From Leclercia adecarboxylata (GTDB taxonomy: Bacteria > Pseudomonadota > Gammaproteobacteria > Enterobacterales > Enterobacteriaceae): DNA of 18,729 nt. The notes beneath the pieces are model-generated. The model did not search any database and was not told the DNA's origin. It saw only the letters and a list, made by a program, of their open reading frames with translations. Where the stretch lies: the NCBI GenBank assembly GCA_002360945.1, contig DERO01000023.1, positions 1 through 18,729 of the forward strand, read 5' to 3'. Both the position numbers and the translations under genes were made by a program. This document shows positions 7,285-15,251 of the stretch, one piece after another (positions within the stretch are counted from its first letter, which is position 1; the number at the start of each line of letters is the position of its first letter).

Positions 7285-8325
7285 ATGCGATATCAAAAAC
7301 TGGGTAATACCGGCCTGTTTGTTTCTGAGCTCTGCCTCGGCACCATGACCTTTGGCGGCGAAGGCGGCATGTGGGGCAAGATTGGCCAGCTCCAGCAGCA
7401 GGATGCCGAGCAGCTGGTGGGCCGTGCGCTGGACGCGGGGATCAATTTTATCGATACCGCCAACGTCTATTCCGAAGGACGTTCGGAAGCGATCACCGGT
7501 CAGGCGCTGAAAAACCTGAAGATCCCGCGTGAAAACGTGGTGGTAGCAACCAAAGTCTTTGGCGAGACGGGCACCGCCGGGGTCAATTCCCGCGGCAGCT
7601 CGCGGCATCATATTATCAGCAGCGTAAAAGAGAGCCTGCAGCGCATGCAGCTGGATCATATCGATCTCTATCAGCTGCACGGCTTTGACCCGGCCACCCC
7701 GATAGAAGAGACGCTCTATGCTCTGGATAACCTCGTTCAGCACGGGCATGTGCGCTACATCGGGGTATCGAACTGGGCGGCATGGCAGATCGTGAAGGCG
7801 CTGGGCATCTCCGAGCGGCTGGGGCTGGCCCGTTTTGCCTCCCTGCAGGCTTACTACACCATCGCAGGCCGCGATCTTGAGCGCGAGCTGGTGCCGATGT
7901 TGCAGAGTGAGAAGGTGGGGTTAATGGTCTGGAGCCCGCTGGCGGGCGGGCTGCTGAGCGGCAAATACGACCGCGACGGCCAGGTGCAGGGCGGTGGCCG
8001 CCGTCAGGAGTTTGACTTCCCGCCGGTGGATAAAGCGCGCGCCTTTGATTGCGTGGACGTGATGCGCAATATTGCTGACAGCAAAGGGGTTTCCGTTGCG
8101 CAGATTGCCCTCGCCTGGCTGCTCCATCAGCCGGTGGTCAGCAGCGTGATTGTGGGGGCGAAACGGGTGGAGCAGTTGGACGACAATATCGCCGCGACGG
8201 AGATTCATCTTAGCGACGAGGAGCTGAAACAACTGGATGCGGTGAGCGCGCTGCCGCGAGAATATCCAGGCTGGATGCTGGAACGGCAGGGAGAGTATCG
8301 CCGTAACCAGATTGCGCAGCAGTAA
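7285..8325 (+). CDS. Aldo/keto reductase, NADP(H)-dependent oxidoreductase
   Basis: This 346-residue (alpha/beta)8-barrel protein starts MRYQKLGNTGLFVSELCLGT, the usual AKR beginning. The catalytic tetrad is complete: D57, Y62, K90 and H132 (FIDTANVY, ATKVFG, YQLHGFD). The C-terminal cofactor loop includes VIVGAKRVEQLDDNIAA, fitting binding of the NADP 2'-phosphate. It resembles YajO/YdbC-like or general-stress-type aldo/keto reductases that reduce aldehydes and ketones. Subfamily and substrate cannot be fixed. It follows the pump operon after 98 bases on the same strand and faces ldtB across a shared terminator. A detoxification partnership with the pump is conceivable but rests only on location. 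Confidence 0.9.
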   Translation: MRYQKLGNTGLFVSELCLGTMTFGGEGGMWGKIGQLQQQDAEQLVGRALDAGINFIDTANVYSEGRSEAITGQALKNLKIPRENVVVATKVFGETGTAGVNSRGSSRHHIISSVKESLQRMQLDHIDLYQLHGFDPATPIEETLYALDNLVQHGHVRYIGVSNWAAWQIVKALGISERLGLARFASLQAYYTIAGRDLERELVPMLQSEKVGLMVWSPLAGGLLSGKYDRDGQVQGGGRRQEFDFPPVDKARAFDCVDVMRNIADSKGVSVAQIALAWLLHQPVVSSVIVGAKRVEQLDDNIAATEIHLSDEELKQLDAVSALPREYPGWMLERQGEYRRNQIAQQ

Positions 8326-8330
8326 CCACA

Positions 8331-8401
8331 GCCGGGTGGCGGCTGCGCCTTACCCGGCCTACAAACGACCCGTAGGCCCGGCAAGCGTAGCGCCGCCGGG
8401 C
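8331..8401. repeat. Pair of inverted REP elements (BIME-like)
   Basis: Two enterobacterial REP palindromes face each other. The first (8331-8363) begins GCCGGGTGGCGG and ends CCCGGCCTACA. The second (8371-8401) begins CGTAGGCCCGG and ends CGCCGCCGGGC. They lie between convergent genes, the usual REP position, and can fold into a large stem in either transcript. Confidence 0.85.
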
Positions 8402-8429
8402 ATTGCCACACACAGCAGTAACAGACAAT

Positions 8430-8459
8430 AAAAAAGCGGGCCATCAGGCCCGCTTTTTT
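8430..8459. terminator. Bidirectional intrinsic terminator between the aldo/keto reductase and ldtB
   Basis: AAAAAAGCGGGCC (8430-8442) and GGCCCGCTTTTTT (8447-8459) make a perfect stem with an ATCA loop. A T-run follows in both directions. It can end the reductase transcript (plus) and the ldtB transcript (minus), whose stop lies only 17 bases away. Confidence 0.95.
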
Positions 8460-8476
8460 TATATCGCATTCCGCAA

Positions 8477-9397
8477 TCAGTTCAGACGAACCGGCATCCC
8501 GGAACGGTTGTTGATCGCTTGCTCAACGATGGTCGCATCCACGTCCTGCTGGCCGGTGATGGCCTGCACGTTGCTGGTCAGGGTGACCGGCACGGTGACG
8601 TTGTTGTCGATCTGATCTTCGCTGGTGGACAGCGGGTTATGCACTTCGAGGTAACGGCTGCCATCCGGCTCGGTGGTGGCTTTTACCGGCTCGTTGATGA
8701 ACTGCACGCGCGTACCTACCGGCACGTTCTCGAACAGGAACTTGATGTCGTCATTACGCAGACGCACACAGCCGTGGCTCACGCGCAGGCCGATACCGAA
8801 GTTGGCATTGGTGCCGTGAATCGCATACAGACGACCGATGTACAGGGCATACAGACCCATCGGGTTGTCCGGGCCAGCAGGAACAACGGCTGGCAGCGGC
8901 TCGCCCGCGGCGATGTATTCCGCGTGCATTTTGGCAGTTGGGGTCCAGGTTGGGCCGGCTTTCTTACGCTCAACTTTGGTGGTCCAGTTCATCGGGGTAT
9001 CTTTCCCCAACTGGCCGATACCGATTGGCAGTACGATGACGGTGTTGGTGCCTTTCGGGTAGTAGTACAGACGCATTTCGGCGCTGTTGATCACGATGCC
9101 TTCATGTACGGTGTCCGGCAGGATCAGCTGCTGAGGAATGTTCAGCACGGTACCGCCCTTCGGCAGGTAAGGGTCAACACCCGGGTTGGCTTCCATCATA
9201 TTGGAGAGGCCGAGCTGATATTCTGCTGCGAAATATTCCAGCGGCTGGGTGTTGCCTTCTTCAATGGTCACAACCTGATTCTGACCCACCAGACGGCTAC
9301 CGTCGGTTGGCAGTGGATAGGTGACAGCAGAAGCGGTCTTGCAAAACCCTACTACGGCAAACGCCGCTGCAAAAAGCGAAGTTAATTTTATATTCAT
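8477..9397 (-). CDS. ldtB: LdtB (YbiS) L,D-transpeptidase
   Basis: The 306-residue product matches E. coli LdtB, the periplasmic enzyme that attaches Braun's lipoprotein (Lpp) to meso-diaminopimelate in peptidoglycan. A Sec signal peptide covers residues 1-24 (ASA cleavage, mature start VTYPLP). A LysM-like peptidoglycan-binding stretch lies at about 40-92. A YkuD catalytic domain follows (about 100-235), with H194 and the active-site motif SHGCVR, Cys210 being the nucleophile. The C-terminal tail contains the [14 protein letters not shown] stretch typical of the ErfK/YbiS group. The gene is divergent from ybiT as in K-12. The ribosome-binding site is weak. Confidence 0.97.
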   Translation of the reverse strand: MNIKLTSLFAAAFAVVGFCKTASAVTYPLPTDGSRLVGQNQVVTIEEGNTQPLEYFAAEYQLGLSNMMEANPGVDPYLPKGGTVLNIPQQLILPDTVHEGIVINSAEMRLYYYPKGTNTVIVLPIGIGQLGKDTPMNWTTKVERKKAGPTWTPTAKMHAEYIAAGEPLPAVVPAGPDNPMGLYALYIGRLYAIHGTNANFGIGLRVSHGCVRLRNDDIKFLFENVPVGTRVQFINEPVKATTEPDGSRYLEVHNPLSTSEDQIDNNVTVPVTLTSNVQAITGQQDVDATIVEQAINNRSGMPVRLN

Positions 9398-9460
9398 GGT
9401 GTGCGAGGTATCTGTGCCACTTGGCCGGTTGTTTAAAAGTCTGAACGGTTTAGGGAGCGC

Positions 9461-9466
9461 ATTATA
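9461..9466 (-). promoter_or_regulatory. ldtB -10 element
   Basis: On the minus strand, 9466-9461 reads TATAAT, a perfect -10. It lies 64 bases upstream of the ldtB start codon. The -35 region at 17 bases is poor (TTCCAT), so an activator may help; a CRP-like palindrome lies just upstream. Confidence 0.6.
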
Positions 9467-9495
9467 TGTGCATTCATGACCGCATGGAATTCGGA

Positions 9496-9511
9496 TGTGT
9501 ACTAAATCACA
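9496..9511. promoter_or_regulatory. CRP-like palindrome between ldtB and ybiT
   Basis: TGTGT-N6-TCACA (9496-9511) matches the CRP core TGTGA-N6-TCACA at nine of ten positions. It is about 50 bp upstream of the predicted ldtB start and about 85 bp upstream of that of ybiT. Neither distance is a classical one, so the call is tentative. Confidence 0.35.
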
Positions 9512-9573
9512 CTTTTTTCCGTTTCGTTAAAGTTTAGCGCTATGTTGTTACACGGGATCTCATTTCGGAATTG

Positions 9574-9582
9574 TGGCATAAT
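9574..9582 (+). promoter_or_regulatory. Extended -10 promoter of ybiT
   Basis: TGGCATAAT (9574-9582) combines the TGN extension with CATAAT, five of six bases of the -10 consensus. No good -35 is seen, as is common with extended -10 promoters. The transcript would start near 9589, giving a leader of about 28 nt. Confidence 0.6.
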
Positions 9583-9616
9583 GCCGGGTTTATCACACTT
9601 TTCGCAGGAATCTCCC

Positions 9617-11212
9617 GTGTTAGTTACCAGCAACATCACTATGCAGTTTGGCAGTAAGCCGCTGTTCGAAAACATTTCCGTCAAATTTGGCGGCGGCAAC
9701 CGTTACGGCCTGATTGGTGCCAACGGTAGCGGAAAATCCACCTTCATGAAGATCCTCGGCGGCGATTTAGAGCCGACGCTGGGCAACGTTTCTCTCGATC
9801 CGAACGAGCGCATCGGTAAGCTGCGTCAGGATCAGTTCGCCTTTGAAGCGTTCACCGTCCTTGACACGGTGATCATGGGCCACGGTGAGCTGTGGGAAGT
9901 GAAGCAGGAGCGCGATCGCATCTATGCGCTTGCCGAAATGAGCGAAGAAGACGGCTATAAAGTGGCCGACCTCGAAGTGCTGTACGGCGAAATGGACGGC
10001 TACTCTGCCGAGTCCCGTGCCGGTGAACTGCTGCTGGGCGTGGGCATTCCGGTTGAACAGCACTACGGTCTGATGAGCGAAGTCGCACCCGGCTGGAAAC
10101 TGCGTGTTCTGCTGGCGCAGGCGCTGTTCTCTAACCCGGACATCCTGCTGCTCGACGAACCGACGAACAACCTGGACATCGACACCATTCGCTGGCTGGA
10201 GCAGACGCTGAACGAGCGTAACAGCACCATGATCATCATCTCGCACGACCGTCACTTCCTGAACATGGTCTGCACCCACATGGCGGATCTGGACTACGGC
10301 GAACTGCGCGTATACGCCGGTAACTACGATGAGTACATGACCGCAGCGACCCAGGCGCGTGAGCGTCTGCTGGCTGATAACGCCAAGAAAAAGGCGCAGA
10401 TTGCCGACCTGCAATCCTTCGTCAGCCGCTTCAGCGCCAACGCCTCGAAATCGCGTCAGGCGACTTCGCGTGCCCGTCAGATCGACAAAATCAAGCTGGA
10501 TGAAGTTAAAGCCTCCAGCCGTCAGAACCCGTTCATCCGCTTCGAGCAGGACAAGAAGCTGTTCCGTAACGCCCTGGCTGTTGAAGAGCTGTCAAAAGGC
10601 TTCGACAACGGTCCGCTGTTTAAGAACTTCAACCTGCTGCTGGAAGTGGGCGAGAAGATCGCTATCCTCGGCGCCAACGGCGTGGGTAAATCCACCATGC
10701 TGAAGACCCTGGTCGGTGAACTGGCTCCGGATACCGGCACCGTGAAATGGTCCGAGAACGCGCAGATTGGTTACTACGCACAGGATCACGCCGAAGATTT
10801 CGACAACGATCTGACCGTGTTCGACTGGATGAGCCAGTGGAAATCCGAAGGCGATGACGAGCAGGTGGTACGCAGTTTCCTCGGTCGTCTGCTGTTCAGC
10901 CAGGACGACATCAAAAAGCCGGCGAAGGTGCTCTCCGGTGGTGAGAAGGGCCGTATGCTGTTCGGCAAGCTGATGATGCAGAAACCGAACATCCTGGTGA
11001 TGGACGAACCAACCAACCACCTGGACATGGAATCGATCGAATCGCTGAACATGGCGCTGGAGATGTATCAGGGCACCCTGATCTTCGTCTCTCACGACCG
11101 TGAATTTGTCAGCTCGCTGGCGACCCGCGTGATTGAAATTACCCCAGAGCGCGTGGTGGACTTCAGCGGTAACTACGAAGACTACCTGCGCAGCAAAGGT
11201 ATCGACGGTTAA
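9617..11212 (+). CDS. ybiT: YbiT, ABC-F family ATPase (ribosome-associated)
   Basis: I place the start at GTG 9617, not the upstream ATG 9542. AGGA at 9606-9609 is 7 bases before it, the resulting N-terminus [12 protein letters not shown] matches E. coli YbiT (530 residues), and the upstream ATG would lie before the -10 element. The 531-residue protein has two ABC domains and no membrane part. Domain 1 has Walker [10 protein letters not shown] and Walker [13 protein letters not shown]. Domain 2 has Walker [10 protein letters not shown], signature LSGGEKGRM and Walker [13 protein letters not shown]. The basic inter-domain linker (about 240-315) is the P-site tRNA-interaction motif of ABC-F factors. 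In domain 1 the signature is degenerate (VAPGWKLRV), as I recall for other YbiT proteins. The family acts on stalled or early-elongating ribosomes. Confidence 0.97.
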   Translation: MLVTSNITMQFGSKPLFENISVKFGGGNRYGLIGANGSGKSTFMKILGGDLEPTLGNVSLDPNERIGKLRQDQFAFEAFTVLDTVIMGHGELWEVKQERDRIYALAEMSEEDGYKVADLEVLYGEMDGYSAESRAGELLLGVGIPVEQHYGLMSEVAPGWKLRVLLAQALFSNPDILLLDEPTNNLDIDTIRWLEQTLNERNSTMIIISHDRHFLNMVCTHMADLDYGELRVYAGNYDEYMTAATQARERLLADNAKKKAQIADLQSFVSRFSANASKSRQATSRARQIDKIKLDEVKASSRQNPFIRFEQDKKLFRNALAVEELSKGFDNGPLFKNFNLLLEVGEKIAILGANGVGKSTMLKTLVGELAPDTGTVKWSENAQIGYYAQDHAEDFDNDLTVFDWMSQWKSEGDDEQVVRSFLGRLLFSQDDIKKPAKVLSGGEKGRMLFGKLMMQKPNILVMDEPTNHLDMESIESLNMALEMYQGTLIFVSHDREFVSSLATRVIEITPERVVDFSGNYEDYLRSKGIDG

Positions 11213-11248
11213 AAAAAAGCCCGGTGGCGCTACGCTTACCGGGCCTAC
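11211..11248 (-). terminator. REP element serving as terminator of the GH31 operon
   Basis: A REP-type palindrome has arms GCCCGGT (11219-11225) and ACCGGGC (11238-11244). On the minus strand it is followed at once by eight T (11218-11211), so it has the form of an intrinsic terminator for the GH31 gene ending at 11303. On the plus strand no T-run follows. The first two bases of the T-tract are the last two bases of the ybiT stop codon on the other strand. Confidence 0.75.
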
Positions 11249-11257
11249 GAATCTGTT

Positions 11258-11290
11258 CCCTCTCCCGATGGGAGAGGGTTAGGGTGAGGG
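11258..11290. repeat. CCCTCTCCC palindromic intergenic repeat
   Basis: CCCTCTCCC (11258-11266) and GGGAGAGGG (11270-11278) form a perfect 9-bp stem with a GAT loop, followed by TTAGGGTGAGGG. This is a repeat type scattered between genes in many GC-rich enterobacteria. A decayed copy of the same unit occurs at the right window edge (18699-18728). Confidence 0.7.
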
Positions 11291-11302
11291 CATCAGGCCG
11301 CA

Positions 11303-13666
11303 CTACATCACCCACTCACTCCCTTCAACACCGTTTACCAGCAGCTTACGTTTTTCCCCCGCCGGTAAAGAGAGCTTCAGCGCCTTCCACGCCGGACGAT
11401 AATCCCCGCGTCCGTTGATTTGCAGGTTGATGGTGGCACCATCACACACCATTTCCCATTCCACCCATAGCGCATTGCCGGTCTGATAACCCCAGCTCTC
11501 GCCGTCGTCTTCAAACAGCAGCCCCGAAGTCGTACCCACACCTTTCACCGGGAACAGCTTCAGCTCGCGGGTGTCGTCTTTTTCGGCTGACACATGCCTG
11601 ATGCGTTCGCTAAGGGGCAGACCGGCCCCGGCGCGCACCAGCAGCGGCAGTTTTTCCAGCGGGGCGTCGCGGACGATCCACTGCCCGCCGGAGAACCACT
11701 CCTGGGTGTAAAAATCGTACCAGCCGGTTTCGTTATCCGGCAGCCAGACGCGGCGCTCGCGCTGCCCGGCTTCGACGACGCTGGCGACCAGCAGGTCGCG
11801 GCCCAGCAGGAAGTCATCGCACTCTTCGAAGGTTTGCGCATCGTGCTCGTGGTCGAGGAAGGTCGGACGCAGCATCGGCTCGTCATCGGCATGGGCCTGC
11901 CAGAGCAGGGTGTAGAGATAGGGCAGCAAACGGTAGCGCAGCTCGATGGCACCCCGAATGGCCGGCGTCACGCCCGGATACATCCACGGCTCGTTAACGG
12001 TGGCATCATCATTCCACGAGTGAATGGTAAAGCGCGGATGCATCACCCCGTTCTGCACCCAGCGCACGAACAGCTCGGCGTCCGGCTTATCGCCGGAGAA
12101 GCCGCCGACGTCGTGACCGACGTTATATAACCCGGAGAGGCTCATCCCCAGCCCCATGCGGGTGTTATAGCGCAGGGTCGCCCAGTTGGTGCGGTTATCC
12201 CCGCTCCAGGTCTGAACGTAGCGCTGCATCCCGGCACAGCCGGAACGGGAGATCAGGTACGGACGTTTTTCCGGCGCAAAGCGCTGCTGGGCTTCCAGCG
12301 AGGCGCGCATCATCAGCAGCGGCATCACCGGGCGAATATGTTTGATAGCGATTTCGTTGCCAAAGCCGTGGCAGCGCGCTTCCCCGTCCCACACTTCAAA
12401 CTCGTTATTGTCGTTCCAGGTGGAGTCGATCCCCATCTCCAGCAGCTGCGTGGTTACGCCTTCCTGCCACCACTGCACCGTCTTCGGGTTAGTAAAGTCG
12501 AGGTGCGAGCCTTCATCATCCCAGAAGCTGGAGCGTTCCGGTGCGTCGGTTTCTGAATCGCGAATGAACAGGCCGCGCTCCGCCACCTCGTTATAGCGCG
12601 GGTGATCCTGCAGCAGGCACGGCTTGATGTTTGCCGCAAGCCGCAGGCCCGCATCGTGGAACGCCTGGCTCATCACCTTCGGCTGCGGCACCTTGTCGTA
12701 GTTCCAGTTAAAGACGTAGCGCTTGCCGTTGATCGAGGTGTAGCCCGACGAGAGCTGGAACGAGTCGCACGGAATGGCGTGCTCTTCGCACAGGCGGATA
12801 AAGTTCATCAGCTGGTTCTGGGCATCCGGCGCGTCAGTGTAGTGCATGGTCGAGCCGCTGTAGCCCAGGCTCCACTTCGGCCCGAACAGGGTTTTGCCGG
12901 TCAGGCGCACGAAGGCTTTGGTGACGTCCAGCGCCCGTTTGCCGGTGAAGAGGTAGTAATCGATATCGCCCGCTTCCGCCTGCCAGCGGCGGTAGGCGGT
13001 GTGGTAGTTGTCGATTTCGTTACCCAGATCCAGCCAGCAGCTGCTCAGGTTGTCGTAAAACAGGCCATAGCTCACGTCATCCCGGCGGGTGAGGGTAAAC
13101 GGAATATGCTTGTACAGCGGATCGGTGCTGGCCGCGTTATAGCCCATCGCATCCAGGTTACGCATCTCATAGCGCTTGCCGTTGCGCTGCAGATCGCCCG
13201 CTTTCTCGCCCAGACCATAAAAACGCTCGTCCTTACGACGGCTCAGGTAGTGCGCCACGCCGTCGCCGTGGGCGTTGAGCAGATAGGCGCTGGTCGGACG
13301 GTCATTAACCAGCGGCTGCCACTCGCCCGCGTCATCGCGATAGTGCCACTCCAGCCACAGCGGCTGGTGGACGGTAACGCGCAGCTGTTCGGTGGCAACG
13401 GTCAGCACATCGTCCCGCTGGCTCAGGGTCCAGCCCGGGCAGCTAAAGCCGCTGAGGTCGTCCCGGCGGCGGCCTTCCCAGGGTACGTCCTGCTCGGGGG
13501 CGATGCTCCAGGTACGATCCAGGGTCAGTGCGCCCTGGCGCTTAATCAGCACGCGGAACAGGTTCTCTTCCAGCACGTACAGGCACAGGCGATGCTGGTT
13601 ATCGACCAGCAGTTCCAGATGGTTCGCTGGCTGTTTATTTACGGTCCAGTTTTTCAGGGTTTTCAT
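11303..13666 (-). CDS. Glycoside hydrolase family 31, alpha-glucosidase-like, cytoplasmic
   Basis: The protein of about 787 residues starts MKTLKNWTVNKQ from ATG 13666-13664. A GTG at 13681 would add five residues but has no ribosome-binding site. An N-terminal beta-sandwich leads to the FYGLGEKAG stretch, then a (beta/alpha)8 barrel. The nucleophile region STWNDNNE gives Asp419, corresponding to the WxDMNE motif of GH31. The acid/base is Asp490 in WSGDNRTNW. C-terminal beta-domains follow. There is no signal peptide, so it should act on an imported sugar. It is near YicI in size (772 residues) but keeps the WNDxNE form of alpha-glucosidases rather than the KTDFGE form of YicI-type alpha-xylosidases. 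It lies 17 bases after the MFS gene in one operon. Family is certain; the substrate is not. Confidence 0.92.
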   Translation of the reverse strand: MKTLKNWTVNKQPANHLELLVDNQHRLCLYVLEENLFRVLIKRQGALTLDRTWSIAPEQDVPWEGRRRDDLSGFSCPGWTLSQRDDVLTVATEQLRVTVHQPLWLEWHYRDDAGEWQPLVNDRPTSAYLLNAHGDGVAHYLSRRKDERFYGLGEKAGDLQRNGKRYEMRNLDAMGYNAASTDPLYKHIPFTLTRRDDVSYGLFYDNLSSCWLDLGNEIDNYHTAYRRWQAEAGDIDYYLFTGKRALDVTKAFVRLTGKTLFGPKWSLGYSGSTMHYTDAPDAQNQLMNFIRLCEEHAIPCDSFQLSSGYTSINGKRYVFNWNYDKVPQPKVMSQAFHDAGLRLAANIKPCLLQDHPRYNEVAERGLFIRDSETDAPERSSFWDDEGSHLDFTNPKTVQWWQEGVTTQLLEMGIDSTWNDNNEFEVWDGEARCHGFGNEIAIKHIRPVMPLLMMRASLEAQQRFAPEKRPYLISRSGCAGMQRYVQTWSGDNRTNWATLRYNTRMGLGMSLSGLYNVGHDVGGFSGDKPDAELFVRWVQNGVMHPRFTIHSWNDDATVNEPWMYPGVTPAIRGAIELRYRLLPYLYTLLWQAHADDEPMLRPTFLDHEHDAQTFEECDDFLLGRDLLVASVVEAGQRERRVWLPDNETGWYDFYTQEWFSGGQWIVRDAPLEKLPLLVRAGAGLPLSERIRHVSAEKDDTRELKLFPVKGVGTTSGLLFEDDGESWGYQTGNALWVEWEMVCDGATINLQINGRGDYRPAWKALKLSLPAGEKRKLLVNGVEGSEWVM

Positions 13667-13683
13667 ATGCAATACATCCACTA

Positions 13684-14985
13684 TCAGGCGCGCTTAGCGC
13701 GACGTTCAGCAATAAATGCCACCAGGAAAACAGCGCCAATCAGGTCGAAGAACCCCATGGCAATAAAGAGCGGGTTAAAGCCGATTTTGTCGGCGGTGAC
13801 ACCAATCAACAGGGAGAAGAGGAAGCTGGCGATCCACGCCGCCGAGCCGCGCATGCCGTTAACGGTCGCCATCTGGCCCTTATCAAAGGACTCCACCACC
13901 AGCGCGCTGAGCATGCAGGAGATGATCTGGTGTCCAAAGCCGCCGATGGAGATCAGCGCAATGGTGATGTACGGGTCGCGGGTGAGGGCGACGATGCCTA
14001 AGGAGATCATCAGGAAGGCGCCGGTGACCGAGCTGGCTACCACCGAGTTGACGCGGGAGCAGCCGAACCAGCGAGTATAAAGACGGGTGAGATAGCCGCT
14101 CGCCACGCTGCCGAGGTCGGCGGCGAGGAACGGCAGCCAGGCAAACATCGCAATCTGCTTCAGATCCATGCCGTGCTCTTTCGCCAGATAGAGCGGCACC
14201 CAGAAGCTCAGTACCGCCCAGGCCGGTTCCGCCATAAACGCCGGAATGGCAATCCCGTAGAAGCGTTTGTTCTTCGAGACCGTTTTCAGCGCGGTCAGGA
14301 AAGGCAGTTTCACCGCTGGTGGTTCATTATCCTGCTTGATAAACGCCAGTTCATCCTTGCTCAGGTTCGGGTGCTGCTCCGGGTTGTGGTAGAACGCCCA
14401 CCACAGGATCACCCACAGCAGCGCCAGCACGCCGGTAAACATAAATGCACCCTGCCAGCCGAACGACGCGTGAGCGAAGTAGATGATAGGCGGAGCCAGC
14501 ATCGCCCCGATGGAGAAGCCCACGCCCGCCCAGCCGGCCGCCACCGGACGCTCTGATTTCGGGAACCATTCGCCAATGGTTTTGGCGTTTGCCGGGGTCG
14601 CGGCCGCTTCAGACGCACCCATAAAGAAGCGCAGGATCGCCAGGTGCAGCCAGCTGCCGGCCCCCGCGTGGAAAATACACATCAGCGCCCAGATCCCGGC
14701 GCAGACCATAAAGCCAATCTTCAGGCCAATGACGTCGATTAACCAGCCACACAGCGGCTGGAAGAGGGTATAGGCGAGCTGGAAGGCACCGACAATCCAC
14801 GAGTACTGTTCCGTGGTAATGCCCAGGCTCTCTTTCAGTTCCGGAGCAAGAATACCTAACGAGTTACGGGTGATGTAGTTAACGGTGACGCCCAGCAAAA
14901 ACAGAACCAGCACATACCAGCGCAGGTTTTTGATAACGCGGCGGGTTTTGCCGACCGCGACGGTGTGATTGATGTCCTGACTCAT
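13684..14985 (-). CDS. MFS sugar/organic-anion importer of the ACS (ExuT/GarP-like) family
   Basis: I place the start at ATG 14985-14983 (MSQDINHTVAVGK), which has GGAG in the right place upstream. An in-frame ATG at 15018 adds 11 residues without support. The 433-residue product shows 12 hydrophobic segments in two halves with a central cytoplasmic loop (about 200-230). The first helix carries NYITRNSLG at 37-45, where ACS members usually have NYxDR. Arg40 is kept but the usual Asp is Thr39. E126 in RFFMGASEAA is present. The family imports hexuronates, aldarates and related sugars with protons. Gene order (importer, then GH31 enzyme, with a divergent LacI regulator) points to uptake of the glycoside that the enzyme cleaves. 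Confidence 0.9.
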   Translation of the reverse strand: MSQDINHTVAVGKTRRVIKNLRWYVLVLFLLGVTVNYITRNSLGILAPELKESLGITTEQYSWIVGAFQLAYTLFQPLCGWLIDVIGLKIGFMVCAGIWALMCIFHAGAGSWLHLAILRFFMGASEAAATPANAKTIGEWFPKSERPVAAGWAGVGFSIGAMLAPPIIYFAHASFGWQGAFMFTGVLALLWVILWWAFYHNPEQHPNLSKDELAFIKQDNEPPAVKLPFLTALKTVSKNKRFYGIAIPAFMAEPAWAVLSFWVPLYLAKEHGMDLKQIAMFAWLPFLAADLGSVASGYLTRLYTRWFGCSRVNSVVASSVTGAFLMISLGIVALTRDPYITIALISIGGFGHQIISCMLSALVVESFDKGQMATVNGMRGSAAWIASFLFSLLIGVTADKIGFNPLFIAMGFFDLIGAVFLVAFIAERRAKRA

Positions 14986-15027
14986 TGTTCTGTCTCCAGA
15001 CGGACTGTAGGGGTACATAGGTTAGGG

Positions 15028-15090
15028 TGTCACACCGCTTAATCGTTTTTGATGGTGTTGCTATACAACTAGTATGGAAGCTGTGTGACA
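15028..15090. promoter_or_regulatory. Long inverted repeat flanking the MFS-GH31 promoter
   Basis: TGTCACACCGCTT (15028-15040) and AAGCTGTGTGACA (15078-15090) are inverted copies matching at 12 of 13 positions, 37 bases apart. Centre to centre the distance is 50 bp, close to five helical turns. One arm overlaps the candidate -35 of the MFS promoter and the other lies after its start, as expected for two repressor sites. The neighbouring LacI-family protein is the natural candidate to bind them. Confidence 0.55.
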
Positions 15091-15091
15091 A
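15063..15091 (-). promoter_or_regulatory. Candidate promoter of the MFS-GH31 operon
   Basis: On the minus strand, -35 TTGTCA (15091-15086) and a weaker -10 TTGTAT (15068-15063) have a 17-base spacer. The leader would be about 70 nt. The -10 lies in a 13-bp near-palindrome (15063-15075, arms ATACAA and TAGTAT). Confidence 0.4.
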
Positions 15092-15202
15092 ATTGAACTT
15101 AAGACAGAAAAAGCGTCAGCAGTAGCGGATTTTGTGCAACTTTTCTCATAAATGTTATTAATAGTTTGCGATGATGCTAATCAAGCCAGCTATGACACAC
15201 TT

Positions 15203-15231
15203 TTCACGTTGTGAGAATTTATTCATTTAAC
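15203..15231 (+). promoter_or_regulatory. Candidate promoter of the LacI-family regulator
   Basis: TTCACG (15203-15208) and TTTAAC (15226-15231) are separated by 17 bases, each with four of six consensus bases. The transcript would have a leader of only about 14 nt. The ribosome-binding site is poor, so the regulator is probably made at a low level. Confidence 0.35.
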
Positions 15232-15251
15232 AATCGGGGCAAGATCACAGA

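Noticed and set aside
8331..8401. Short CRISPR-like array
   Set aside because: The two units are inverted REP elements, not direct repeats with spacers, and there is no cas gene.
8519..9385. 288-codon plus-strand frame opposite ldtB
   Set aside because: Mirror of ldtB, whose signal peptide and SHGCVR motif are unmistakable.
9542..9616. Upstream ATG extension of ybiT by 25 residues
   Set aside because: The ATG lies before the extended -10, the extra residues are not part of known YbiT, and GTG 9617 has a proper ribosome-binding site.
12602..14080. 492-codon plus-strand frame over GH31 and MFS genes
   Set aside because: Antisense shadow spanning a gene boundary; both minus-strand proteins have intact family motifs.
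15078..15098. CRP site between the MFS gene and the LacI-type gene
   Set aside because: Only one TGTGA half is present; the second half (GAACT) does not fit TCACA.
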